NCBI GenBank assembly: GCA_017139535.1 | Contig: WOUO01000024.1 | Location: 1 to 64,000, forward strand | Direction of reading: 5' to 3' | Length of the DNA stretch: 64,000 nt | Origin: Trichocladium uniseriatum | Lineage: Eukaryota > Ascomycota > Sordariomycetes > Sordariales > Chaetomiaceae | In this document: positions 42,144 to 53,425 of the stretch, piece by piece | How the letters are laid out: the number at the start of each line of letters is the position of its first letter | Position numbering within the stretch: position 1 is the stretch's first letter | The notes under the pieces: generated by a model | Database searches by the model: none | Seen by the model: the letters and a program-made list of their open reading frames with translations, nothing else | Told to the model about the DNA's origin: nothing | Program-made: the position numbers and the translations under genes

Positions 42144-44116
42144 CCCCCTGATGAAGCATTAACCGTCGATCAGGCCATCAAGGAGTTCTCCAAGGCCCGG
42201 CTTAGGAGGCGTGCCCAGTCCAACATCCTCCGCCAGGGCCCAAGGCAGTTTGGACGCTTCCCTCCGCGAGCAGGCTTTGGCGCTCCCGATGCTCCCAACG
42301 CCGGCTTGTCAGACCAGCGAGCCAAGGAGGCCAAAGATGCCCTCTACCTTATCCGCGAGGAGGTTGCCATCATGAAGAAGCTAAACCATCCCAACCTTGT
42401 GCAGTTGATCGAGGTTCTGGACGACCCTGATGATGATTCCGTCTACATGGTCCTGGAGATGTGTAAGAAGGGTGTTGTCATGAAGGTTGGCCTTGGCGAA
42501 TCTGCGACCCCTTACCCGGAGGAACAATGTCGCTATTGGTTCCGTGACTTGATCCTCGGTATTGAGTATCGTAAGTCCTTTCTCACCCCAGCGCGGCAAG
42601 CAGTAGACGCTCATTTCTGGACGGCAGTGCACTCGCAAGGCGTCGTTCATCGTGATATCAAGCCCGACAATCTCTTGCTCACCGAGGATGACGTCCTAAA
42701 GATTGTTGACTTTGGCGTCTCGGAAATGTTTGAGAAGAGCGATTACATGAGAACAGCAAAGTCGGCTGGCTCACCGGCATTCTTGCCGCCCGAGCTGTGC
42801 GTGGCGAAACACGGCGACATTGCTGGTAAGGCCGCCGACATCTGGTCCATGGGCGTATCATTGTACTGCCTCCGCTACGGAAGAATCCCATTTGAGCGCG
42901 AGGGCGTGCTGGACATGTACGAGGCCATTAAGACTGAAACCCCCAAGTTGCCTGAAGACGAGAACCCGGACTTTGTCGACTTGATGAGAAAGCTGCTGGA
43001 AAAGGATCCAGAAAAGAGGATAACGATGACGGAGCTTAGGGTGAGTTACCGTCGGACTGGGTCATGGTCAGCTCGCAGACACTGCTCTAACACCTCATAG
43101 GAGCATCCATGGGTGACGAAAGGGGGTACAGACCCCCTACTCAGCGCCGAGGAGAACTGCTGCGACCCCGTCGACCCGCCCAATCCCCTCGAGTTGAACC
43201 ACGCCTTCACGAGACGGATCGGCCATCTGATTTGTGTCGTAGGTCATGCGCTTACCTCGGCCAGCCGTACCTCCCATACGCTAACCCGTGTCAGATGAAA
43301 GCAATCTCCAAATTCAAGAGCCTCCTAGGCCCCAAGGAACCCACATCACAGCACTCCCCATCGACCCAACAACATGAACCACCTCCCGCAAACCCCCCGA
43401 CCCCCGCCGCCTCAGACCAGCCCCAGTCCACAGCCGAATTCGCCGCCCGCCTCCTACGCGAGCGCGAACAATTCCTCCGCCAAAAAGGCGCCAACAACTT
43501 CCTCCTCCTCAGACCCCACCGCCACCACCGCTCCCCCAGCACCGCCTCATCCACCTCAGCCGAGCACCACGCTCCCATGCCCATCCTGGGTATCGGCACA
43601 GGCGGCATCGACAGCTTTGATAGCCCCAATGGCGACGGCGATGTGAATGGGAATAGGGATGGGAACGGCATGCCGCCTGCGGGTGTCGTGGCTGACTCGC
43701 CGACGACGGTCGATTTTAATGTGTATGACTGTGCGTTTGAGGAGGCGTTGGAGAAGATTAAGCGGTCGGGGAGTGCGCGGAAGGGGAGGGCGCAGCAACA
43801 ACAGCTTGGCGCGGGACGGAGGGGGGTGGTAGGTGGTGGTGGAGGGGAAAGAGCGGGGGATGGATCAGGGCCGGGGCCGGTATATCACACGCGGCTGAAT
43901 GAGCGGAGTCATTATACTGTTGGGGATGAGAATTTGACTTGGGCTGGGACTGGAGAGGCGGGGAATAGTAGTACGCCGAGGAGTCTGTTTGCTGCTCTCT
44001 CTGGGCAGGCGCAGAGGTCGGGCGCGTCGGGGGGTATGAGGTTTGCGGATTTGGTGGCTAAGGCTGTGGAAGAGGCCAAGGCTGGGGAGGGAAGTGAGAG
44101 TCAGAGTCAGGGGTAG
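41581..44116 (+). CDS. CaMKK/Ssp1-type protein kinase, 721 aa, 7 exons
   Basis: Exons are 41581-41756, 41823-41904, 41962-42099, 42174-42570, 42628-43040, 43101-43238 and 43295-44116; all phases agree. The kinase domain spans about residues 107-410: IGRGSFGAVHL (P-loop), AIKEF (Lys), HRDIKPDNLLL, DFGVSEMF, and SAGSPAFLPPEL as the activation segment. Between subdomains II and III there is a basic, Arg/Pro-rich insert (KARLRRRAQS...RQFGRFPPRAGFG), the hallmark of the CaMKK family. By homology with fission yeast Ssp1 and budding yeast Sak1/Elm1/Tos3, it should phosphorylate the activation loop of AMPK/Snf1 or CaMKs. The post-kinase segment VMKAISKFKSLLG resembles a calmodulin-binding helix. The remaining tail is disordered. 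Intron 3 contains a 31-base poly-C run. Exon 2's acceptor was chosen because other nearby AGs give a stop codon. Confidence 0.93.
42111..42141 (+). repeat. 31-base poly-C run in intron 3 of the CaMKK-type gene
   Basis: Thirty-one consecutive C follow the donor GTGCGTTCTTT and precede the branch-point-like ATTAAC and acceptor CAG at 42171-42173. The intron is 74 nt, so the run makes up over 40 percent of it. Exact length may be a sequencing estimate. Confidence 0.9.
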
Positions 44117-45198
44117 ATTGAAGGAGGAGGGGAAAGAGTGGTGTAATAGGGGTGAGATGGGGGTTCGTTGAAGTGAAGATTGAGATATCACATCACTAGG
44201 AGGGTCCGAGGTGGTGAGGCAGAGGGGTAATCAAGGAATCTCCAAATATGCTCGCAGTGGTGTGGATAAGCACTCTTGCATTTATAGGACATGAAACGTT
44301 TGAAGAGTCAACAACAACATGAGAGTAATTAATGGGAGTGTGTCCCCTTTTTAAGCTGTTGTTCCTAGTGACGGCTGCGTTCATTGCACTGCCACCCCCT
44401 CCTATCGACATCCAATGAAGGGTCATCTGCTCAGTCTCGAGTCAGTCCGTCCTGGGATATTAGAAGGTAAAACGCGTGTAAGAGCCTCGTTTTGTTTATA
44501 ATAATATGCTAGGCCGACTTATAATAATTGAGGATGTTTTGCGCCCTCATTTTGAGGGTATCTTCTCCGGTTGACTCAGTACAGAGTGTCTCTGAGCGAC
44601 GACTCTGCTTGTCCCGATGCAACTTACAGAAATAGCCGGGAAATAATGGAACCTTCCACATCAACTGACATGATCGACATGTCTCGCCGCAAATAGAAGC
44701 AAGAGAGCATTGGTTGACAATGAGATATCACGAGTAGTTGACGGTTCAGAGTCACAGAGTGCAAGTGATGTAATTACGATATACTACGTGAAATAATAAT
44801 ACAGTAATACGTTTTTAGAAGCTCCAGTGTAACTTACCTTGCAAAGTCCTGTAAGATAGATCTCAAGCAAGGACTTTGTCCGAGACACGCTCAGACGGCC
44901 AAGACCAATTCTATGACATACACAGTAGAAATTGGGACGGAAGAATTACGACGCCAGCAAACTCTGATCAGCCTTGTTGGTCCAAAGGTGAGGTGGCGAC
45001 TCAACAAAGTCTTGGAACGAAAAACCAAGACGGCAAACGGCAAACGGCAAGCGAAGCGAAGGGGATTTGTCAGCTCGGCGCTTCTTAGCTGGGCGCATCC
45101 GCCACGGGCTTGGCAAAAGCTTGTCTTGCTTGTTCGTACGGCAGTCTTTGCTGGTCAAACGCCCCCTGCTCTGGATGGCGTAACGGCTCCGTCTTGCG

Positions 45199-45219
45199 TT
45201 TTTTTTTTTTAAAAAAAAA
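45199..45219. repeat. T12A9 palindromic tract
   Basis: Twelve T followed directly by nine A give a perfect 18-bp T9A9 palindrome. It could act as a rigid nucleosome-excluding element or as a terminator in either direction; no neighbouring gene ends here. Confidence 0.8.
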
Positions 45220-48104
45220 GGGTCGCCAGGCGCTAGTGAAACGATGGCCGGATGTAGAACTCGATTCCCGCGGGCGGTATGGCAAGGCTGAAACATGCGC
45301 AGCACGCCGGGGCGCATGTAGTGTATGGTCATATCCATATAATATGGGAAGGTTGTGCGAGGTGCAACCAGCATTGCAGCATCGGGAAGTTCTGTCGAGT
45401 TTTCAGCGAATACTCCGGCCACGTGTAGAGGTAAACCCTTGTGTGATTCGGGAAGCGAATTTGAGACCGGGATCGGTTCGAGTTTGTTTCTTGGTATTTC
45501 TTGGTAGCATCAAGATCCGGACACGGTGTGGCCCGGGATGTGTCTTGCCAATGTTGGACGTGCACACCGCAACCCGTTCTCGGGCCAGCTGTGGACCCTG
45601 ATCCGTTGGCAAGACAGTTGTTGTGCCGACTGCTCCGTCAACATTTCCAGTGTTCGGCTCAAGGTTTGACGGCCATGCCCGAAGCTGCGGTGAAACGGAC
45701 GGCCATGGTCAGCCGGCCGTCACCCGGGCTGACCGGGACTCCGACTCGAGTTGTGGAGGAACTAGCGCCAAGAATGGTCACGGGCGGTGTTGACTCAGAG
45801 AGCACAAAACGCGGGCACGAACCACCAGTTATCTGCTCCAGATGCTGGCGCCGAGCACCAACCGGATAGAGCGCAAAACGCAAAACGCCAGTCATCGTTC
45901 TGTCGTCCGATCTCGACGAGGCCAAGTTGCAACTGGACAGCGGAAGTTGTTCCGGAGGCCACATCTGTGTTACGCGCATGGCGCCCGTGACAGCAGCTAG
46001 AGGTGGACCTGCCAGCTCCTAACTGGCCAATTGCGCCCTCTTGGGCTTCTGCAGATGCTGACCATTCCTGAGCCCGGAACGGGACGAAAGGAAGACAGGT
46101 GGAAAGCTTGCAATGCCGAGGGTGAGCCAGCAAGGAGACGTGTTCGACAATGGGGTCGGCCGCGACACACGGCAGCGACACACCGCAGAAAATGCCTCAT
46201 AGAGTTCAAGTTTAGCCAGATATGCGGTAGGGAGGACGCAATCCAGCTGGTGATGGTCTGCTGCACAACACTGACCATCGCCTGCTGGTGGGATATGGAG
46301 ACATGCGTCTTCCCCTTGTCTGCATCCCCGAGCTTTACACTCCTGTCAAAGATGTTGGTTAGAGAACGATGGCGGACGCGCATATGCAATGCATCCTGCA
46401 GGGTACATACAGAGTGCATGTTGGGATGTGTGAAATTGGGAATGGGGAAGCGGTGTTGAGTCTTGACAAGACAGCCACGACTTCTTGGCCAATTGCAGGC
46501 GAATTGACCAGATGCACCCAAGCCGGCAACGAGTCTCACCAAGCCGCCGGTTCGGCGGTCAGCTTGTGATACACTGTATGAGCATCGCGAATCGTCGGTC
46601 TCGAGACGCGTGCCGGATCGTGTGGCAAGAAAGAAAAATGCAAAACGCAAGTCGAAAAGGGAAAAAAAAAAAGGTCGTACGCTCCGTTCAGACGCCCCGG
46701 CGGTTTGCTTCGGGGCATGTCTCCGTCACGATCGGCCGCCCCCGCAGCAGGACCGGGAGGCCGCCAACGCCGGCACCGGGAGGACTGCGAAGATGGGGGG
46801 ATGGAAACAAGCCCTGTCGCCAAGCCTGCCGGACTCTGCGCCGGACGTCGTTTCCGGTGGAGTTGGGGTGGAGACAAATGGAAAGAAACCCACGCGAGGG
46901 AACGTCGGCCTGCCAAGACAGGACAAAACGCAGCAGCCAAGTTGGAAGGCTAGAGGTTTTCTGTGCTGGTGATGCCTCGGCCCTTCGCAAGGACGGGGCT
47001 CGAAAGGAAAGGGGCGTGCCCCTCTCCGTCCGTCTTTCCACCTCAAGTTCAACTTGCCGAAACTGGTGATAGTCCACCCGTGCTAACCGCATGCGCAATG
47101 GAACCCCTCCGTGCACGGAGGAGGGAAAGAGCAAGGAACTGCGGTTTCAATGGACTGTCAGCAAATTGTGCCGTGTTGGGAAAGCCTGAACCCGAGGTCG
47201 TTGCTGTCTCGGGAACTTCCTCTGCCACGATCTGACACAAAAAGGAAGCCACAACCAGCTCGGCGGGCGGCGCCGGCTAGCGATGAGAAAACGGCCAGCC
47301 CTAAGAGACACCCTTGAAGGCCCAGACCTTCTCGGTTTCTGCTGTTCTGCTTCGAGATCGGCGAGTGAAGGAAAGCGCATACATTCGGATGCTCCGTACC
47401 GCACACCGATATTGGAAAATTGCATCCTGCTGGCGGTAAATCCTCAAAACGGAATCTGAATGCGGTCAACAAGCAGCCCTATCTGCAGGACCTGGCTTCC
47501 AGGGTTTCTGCCGGCCGAATCGAGGACGGTGCGTCCAGCAACCTAATACAATAAACCAGCGTTACCTTACAATAGTATTACAAGCGTACCAAATCTTCGG
47601 CTCTCACCCCGCGGTACAGAGTACCAGCTGAGACGCAACTTGAGCCTCCGAAGACGCCGTCTCCGCAACTTAGCTCCCAGGTTTGAGCTAGAGCCCAAGA
47701 AGGGTAGGTAAGAACTAGCGCCCCGTGTGTCTTTCTCCGATTCATCCAACTTGAATCATCCCATTACATAAAGTTCTTTGGGGGTTCGTGCGAGCCCAAG
47801 ACAACCAATCCATGGGTACCTGGGTACATTGCCTTACCTCAGCCAGTGCCCTTAATTACGAGCCGTTTCCCGCCACTCACTGGCGGTTTCGTCGCCCCAG
47901 TTTCCTTGTTTTCGGCCGGCGCTTGGTACAAACCTTACCCATTTCTTGGACGCGCTGACGTCTCGGAAACCATCACAAAGCCCTACCCTTCTTGCAACAG
48001 CAGCCACGAACCAGTCGAAGCCCGCCGTCGGGTTTAATAGGGTCTTCGAGGACGGTCGTTGCCTGCCCCGGGCCAACGGCGAGAGTCATCCACCAACCAG
48101 GTCG

Positions 48105-48169
48105 ACTGGTCAAACTGGTCCACTGGTCAACTGGTCAACTTGCACCGAGGCTTTCCATGTGCACTGGTC
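48105..48169. repeat. cluster of five ACTGGTC words
   Basis: ACTGGTC occurs at 48105, 48114, 48122, 48130 and 48163, all on the plus strand, with irregular 8-9-base spacing for the first four. It lies about 0.95-1 kb upstream of the Sat4-type kinase start. Either a degenerate microsatellite or a cluster of protein-binding sites. Confidence 0.7.
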
Positions 48170-49107
48170 AGGTACATCCCGGCCGTTGACGACTAAAAAG
48201 GCGTGGCGGACTGTGCTTCTGTGCTGCTTCCGACCTACCACTCAAAGCCTTTCACCCCTCCCCAAAGACGGCTTCTCTCCACCGCCCGCTTTCCCGTCCT
48301 CTTCCCCTTTGCGATCAGCCGACTTTTCGCCCCCGTTTGCCTCATGCTGTGACCCATCGCCTTCAAGGCAAGAACAACCCACTTTACAACTTGGTACGAC
48401 CTAAACCCGCAGTCAGCAACCAATTCAAGCCATTCGAAACACTGATTCGAGCTGCGATCGACGACAAATCATCGATAAGCCACACACACCTTTCAACCTT
48501 TCCGGAAGCTTCAAGTCCAACCTAGTTCACTTCACCATGCCGAGCCTCCACCTGACCAAGCAGTCATCTGCGCCGAACTGTCGGAACTAGCAGCGACGGA
48601 ATCAAGGATCGTCTGTCCGCCCTACGAAACGAATTTGAAGGAAAATAAAGTTCCGAAAAAAAAAAGGAGGGAATAACGTTTACGTCCGCCTCCTAAGCTC
48701 CACTTCATCACACCCCACTTGGCTCACTCTTCGACAACTGGATTTTCTTCGCTCCTGGACACGACGAGGCCTTTTTCTTCTCTCCTCCCTCTGCAGAGAG
48801 AACCGGATACCTCTCCAACCCGACCTTTGCTATTTTGTGTCGGCTCAAGCGACCACTGGGCTCTGCCCACTCACCCAGGGCGTTCTCGCCGCCACCACCG
48901 CTGTTGCTTGCACACCTCCTCCCTACCTCAAGTAGGCGCAGTGACCCTCTTAAACCCACAATTGCGTACCACAGCGCACTTTGACCAACCATCACCGCCA
49001 ACACCACAACCACAACCACCACCACCGGTCCACCGCCCCCACCACTAGACACACCTCGTCCTTGCAACACCTAGCAAACTTCTCCTACCACCCAACTCTC
49101 GCCCACC

Positions 49108-50603
49108 ATGCCGATGTTTGGAGATTCTGATGCGAGCGCTTCCCAGCGTTCGTCGCAGCCACCGTCGCTCAGGTCGTTCGAGGCGCCTTCCAAGTCGCCA
49201 AAGCTAGCTGGTCAAAATGGCCAGTTTCCCGAGCAACTCCCAAAATCTGCCGCCGAGAAGGGCTCCATGAAGGACCGCTTGACGCGCATGTTCTCGACCA
49301 GAGATGCATCCCATCGCGCCATGTCCGCCGAGGGGCACAGTGTCACGCACAAGAAGCCTCTGGATGCAACTAGCAGCTCAGCATCGCTGCCTCCCACCAA
49401 GTTGACCAACGGCAAGGACGTGGCGCTGCAGCGCTTCGTGCTCAACCCGGAGGTGCATGGCGGCCACGAACACCACCTGAAGTCCAGCCGCCGCCAGGAG
49501 AAGCTCTCGGACATGATCAAGGGTTTCCTTGGCATGAAGCCGGAGCAAGTGCCCGACAACGACCTCTCCCTGGTTTCGAACTGGGTCGACAACCTGAGAA
49601 AGGAGAAGGAAGGCCTCGCGTCGGACAAGAAGACGGGCCCCCACCAGTCGGCAACCTTGGTGGAGAAGTACGGCAAGTGCCAGGAAATTGTGGGGCGCGG
49701 TGCATTCGGTATCGTGAGGATATCGCACAAGAAGCTGGAGAATGGCCTGGGCGAGAAGCTGTTTGCCGTCAAGGAGTTCCGCCGGCGACCCGAGGAGACG
49801 GAAAAGAAGTACAGCAAGAGGCTGACTTCTGAGTTTTGCATCTCGTCGTCGCTCCGCCACCCCAACGTCATCCACACACTCGACCTGGTCAAGGACTCCA
49901 AGGGCGACTACTGCGAGGTCATGGAGTTTTGTGCCGGCGGCGACCTGTACACCCTCATTTTGTCGGCCGGCAAGCTTGAGGTGCAAGAGGCCGACTGCTT
50001 GTTCAAGCAAATGATGCGTGGTGTCGAGTACATGCACGAGATGGGCGTCGCCCATCGCGATCTCAAGCCCGAGAACCTCCTACTGACGACGCATGGCGGG
50101 CTCAAGATTACCGACTTTGGCAACGGCGAATGCTTCCGCATGGCCTGGGAGAACGACGCCCACATGGTGTCGGGCCTGTGCGGCTCGGCCCCGTACATCG
50201 CCCCCGAGGAGTACACCGCCAAGGAGTTTGATGCCCGCGCCGTCGATGTCTGGGCCTGCGGCGTCATCTACATGGCCATGCGCACCGGCCGCCACCTGTG
50301 GCGCCTCGCTCGGAAAGAGGAGGACGAATTTTACACCATGTATCTCGAGGGCCGTCGGGACGAGGAGGGTTATGCGCCCATCGAAGCCCTTCACCGGGTA
50401 AGTATTGTGTTACACCGAAGAGCTGACAAGAGCCATCGTGCTGTGGCGGATGTTAACAGTCAACCTACTAGGCCCGCTGCAGAAACGTGATCTACTCCAT
50501 CCTAGACCCCAACCCGACGCGGAGAATCACTGCATCGCAGGTCCTCAAGTCCGAATGGGGGCGCGAAATAAAACTCTGCAAAGCCGGTGAGGAGGGTCTC
50601 TAA
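49108..50603 (+). CDS. SAT4: Sat4/Hal4-type Ser/Thr kinase, 473 aa, 2 exons
   Basis: Exons 49108-50397 and 50472-50603, phase 0 junction at EALHR/ARCRNV. Start context CACCATGC. Residues 1-185 are mostly disordered and Ser/Lys-rich. The kinase domain (about 188-462) has VGRGAFGIVRI, FAVKEFRRRPEE (catalytic Lys), SEFCISSSLRHPNVIHTLDL, EVMEFCAGGDLYTLI, VAHRDLKPENLLLT, ITDFGNGECFRMAWE and SAPYIAPEEY, and ends TRRITASQVLKSEWGREI. The DFGNGECFR segment and the ARCRNVIYSILDP block are typical of the fungal Hal4/Sat4-Hal5 group, which in yeast stabilises plasma-membrane potassium (Trk1/2) and amino-acid transporters and is needed for salt tolerance. The same role here is inference. All catalytic residues are present. 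Confidence 0.94.
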
Positions 50604-53425
50604 CACATGTTCCGTCAGGTGGATGGCGCTGATGCCCCCTTTACGAGAAAGCATCACCCACCGTCTGGCGGACTTGTTGTGAACCCATGTCGAGATCTAC
50701 CCCTTGATCAATGAACCCCGCGGCCGCTGAAAACCGGCTGGCTGGTTGGCCGCCCCCCGTCCTCTTCCTCCGACTCGCCTGCCACCTTACCCCTCTCCAC
50801 CAACAACCACCCATCACTTAGTCGATGGTTTTCCCTTACGATTTTCCGTGGCAGAGGCGACGATGGCTTATCACACGTATCACGAACGGAATGCCTCGGT
50901 TCGGGCCAGCATCGGAGTTTGGAGTTTCCCTTTTTTTTGTTTGTTTCCCTTTTTGGCTGGTTCGGTGGCTGTTTGTTTTTGTCTCTTTTGTTTTGTTTTG
51001 TCTATACATTACACTACACACTTTATTATCTTTATTTTACAAAGTTTTCGGGGAGTGGGGGTGATAAGGGGAGAGAGGACGTAGGCGAATCTGCCTTTTC
51101 TGTTCCGTCTGTGCTAGCGGGCAGGCTCAAGCATACCTACCTATATCTTTCTGGCAGGCAAGCAGTCAAGTCAGTCGGTCAATACATCATTCGGTTCAGT
51201 CAGTTGGTTACACTATGCGTTTGCGGCGGTGCCAACTTGCTTGACGTGGATGCATGGTAACGGCGGTCCGGTACGCTGGTGTGGTTGCTCCTTGCCCCTT
51301 ACCGAAGATGCATGTCTGCGCAGTAAGCGACGTAAATGCTTATGAATTCTTATCATCCATTTCAAATCAGCGTTGTTATGCACGGTACATATATTAGACT
51401 CAAGCGGCATCGGCGGCGGTGTTATCATGCTGGCTCTCTGTCACGTCTGTTTCTGACATTTGTCTAGTTACACAATAGAACTGTAATACGATATTTATGA
51501 AAGAAGAGTCATGTGCATCGACTAACTTCCTAACTGGCCCACGCTTAATAGACCATTTATAGGTCTGCCTAACTTACTTGGTGTAGTGAGTAGAAAGGAG
51601 TAGCGAGGGAGCTGTAGTAAGTCACACGGGGGGTAGTGAGTCACACACAAGACTCACTCTCTCCTATTTTCCCTTGACGTGGCGAGGTTGGAGTCAGCTG
51701 GGGGCAGACGGGTTGAGGTGGTTTGTCCATGTTTGGATTGTACTTTACCCCTTCGTTGATGGGGTCTTTGAGCACCGACTCGGTATATGATGGAGGTGCA
51801 GTCTGAGTAGGGGAACTCGAGGGGAATAAGGGTGTTTGTGGGATCACAGGGTAGATAGGTTCTACTGATTCCCGCTGGGTCGCTAGGCCACGTGGATAGT
51901 GAGAGGATGATAAAGCAGTCAAAAGCAGAACTGGCATCTTGCTTTTTGTTCTTCTCAAGCCTTCTTCTTCTGCGGTAGTGGAATGGAATCTCAGTTCATC
52001 TCGCCGCTAACTGTCATGTGAAGCCACACTCCCCTTGAGTACCGAGCTACTGTTATGGACCTACACATGGTTGCCTTGGAACACTTTGTATCTAGGTAGA
52101 TATACCTCGTGACACTAGGTTGTACTCGGGTCAATGAAACCTTGCGTCAGGTTTCCCTTTTTGTTTTTCTCTTTTTATTCACCAGACCAGCGGTGATCGA
52201 CGTGGACAATTACTGGCTGAATGGGAGGACTAGAACCTCATGGACAAGTAACTAATGTGATCCTAGACCTATACACGTCTTAGGAGGATACATTTAGCAG
52301 CACGACGGTAACAAGTACCGGCCGCCGGGGAGGGCTGAAAGCTGACTTGTATGTGTATTTCGAATCCGCGTCTCGTTTGTGCGGACCATGTTAGACTAGC
52401 ACCCTATATACACAGCCAGCCGACTGATTCCTTCTACCTGCGAACATCAGCGAGATAGCAAAGTTCTGCCATTTAATAAGTAACTATATAGATACGTATA
52501 TATGTAGTAAAACATGTCAGATAGAACAGAACAACCCCTTCATTACGCATTATCACACCCCCTTACCAGTCCAACACAGCCCCCTTTTGAAATCCCCAGC
52601 TCCTCCCCCCCCCACCCAATTTAACCTGGCACACAGAGACAGGTAGTTAGTTATATGTACCTGGGCGCGACATCCAGCCCTAAGAACAAAGGAATATATG
52701 ACAAATGACAGAGGCAAGGTATTATTGGATCCCCCTTTTCCCCTGAACACCACCGCCCCACGCCCCGCCTCCCCCACCCGAGGTCCATTTGACGCCCCTT
52801 ACTGTCCTCGCCTTCTTATCCATATATATGTAGTTCGATTAGCCCCGAGGGGCCATCGGGCCAGGCCACTCTCCAAAACTAAACGGAAAAAGAAAGTCCC
52901 AGCCAAGGGAACACTAAGCCCGGCACTCCTCCCGCCTCCAACAATCTTCATCTCCATCTCCATCTCCATCTCAATCTCCATTTCATCTGTCCCTCACCCC
53001 ACCCGACCGCTACCCCTTTTCCCCAGCCAAAACAAGCACAGGGCGATTACCAGGCCAACAAAAACAAACAAAAGAGACAAGGAGAAGAGTGAATAAAATG
53101 TACGGTATAACAGTCCAAATCCTATCACAGTACCCATATCAACAAAGAAACAAAATCACAAGTTAAGCAAACGGGCCGCCCATCCACGATCCCGCTGCCC
53201 CGTTACGCCGACAACCACAACCACAGCGACACAGCCCATTTGGTGTCCAGTCCGAATCCGGTCCAATCCAATCCGTCCAAACTCGCCACTACCGCCACTG
53301 ATATCACCAATCTTAGTTCAGATCATATATACCGTTCAATCCCCCGTCAGAACCCCACCAATCGACCATCCTCCCCGGTCCAAGAAGAAACGAAGGGAAG
53401 AAGAAGTTGGAGTAGGACAAGAAGA
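50604..53425. other. 2.8-kb spacer between convergent genes
   Basis: 3' flanks of the Sat4-type kinase and of the 480-aa gene. 50930-51040 is T-rich 3' sequence. 51450-52550 is AT-richer than its surroundings, with no recognised gene. A frame at 51641-51958 minus encodes a proline-rich peptide but lacks further support. An 11-base C run lies near 52605 and a CATCTC hexamer repeat at 52949-52984. Confidence 0.5.
52949..52984 (+). repeat. CATCTC hexanucleotide repeat
   Basis: Four perfect CATCTC units followed by two with one mismatch each (AATCTC, CATTTC). It lies in the probable 3' flank of the 480-aa gene. Confidence 0.9.

Larger units (their letters stand above)
44117..49107. other. 5-kb gene-poor region upstream of the Sat4-type kinase
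   Basis: No convincing gene. 44430-44860 is AT-rich. A T12A9 tract lies at 45199-45219. 45000-47500 is of mixed GC with overlapping short frames on both strands (longest 46485-47069 plus and 45997-46650 minus) that show no motif. From about 48180 the plus strand becomes pyrimidine-rich, typical of promoter and leader of the kinase gene starting at 49108. A cluster of ACTGGTC words is at 48105-48169. Decayed transposon DNA cannot be excluded, but no terminal repeats or transposase motifs were seen. Confidence 0.5.

Noticed and set aside
46485..47069. 194-codon Arg-rich frame on the plus strand
   Set aside because: Arg/Gly/Ser composition typical of random GC-rich DNA, and several competing frames exist on both strands.
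51641..51958. Small proline-rich frame with a weak hydrophobic start and a PPSY motif (minus)
   Set aside because: The hydrophobic stretch is too short for a confident signal peptide and no other support exists. An effector-like small protein cannot be excluded.
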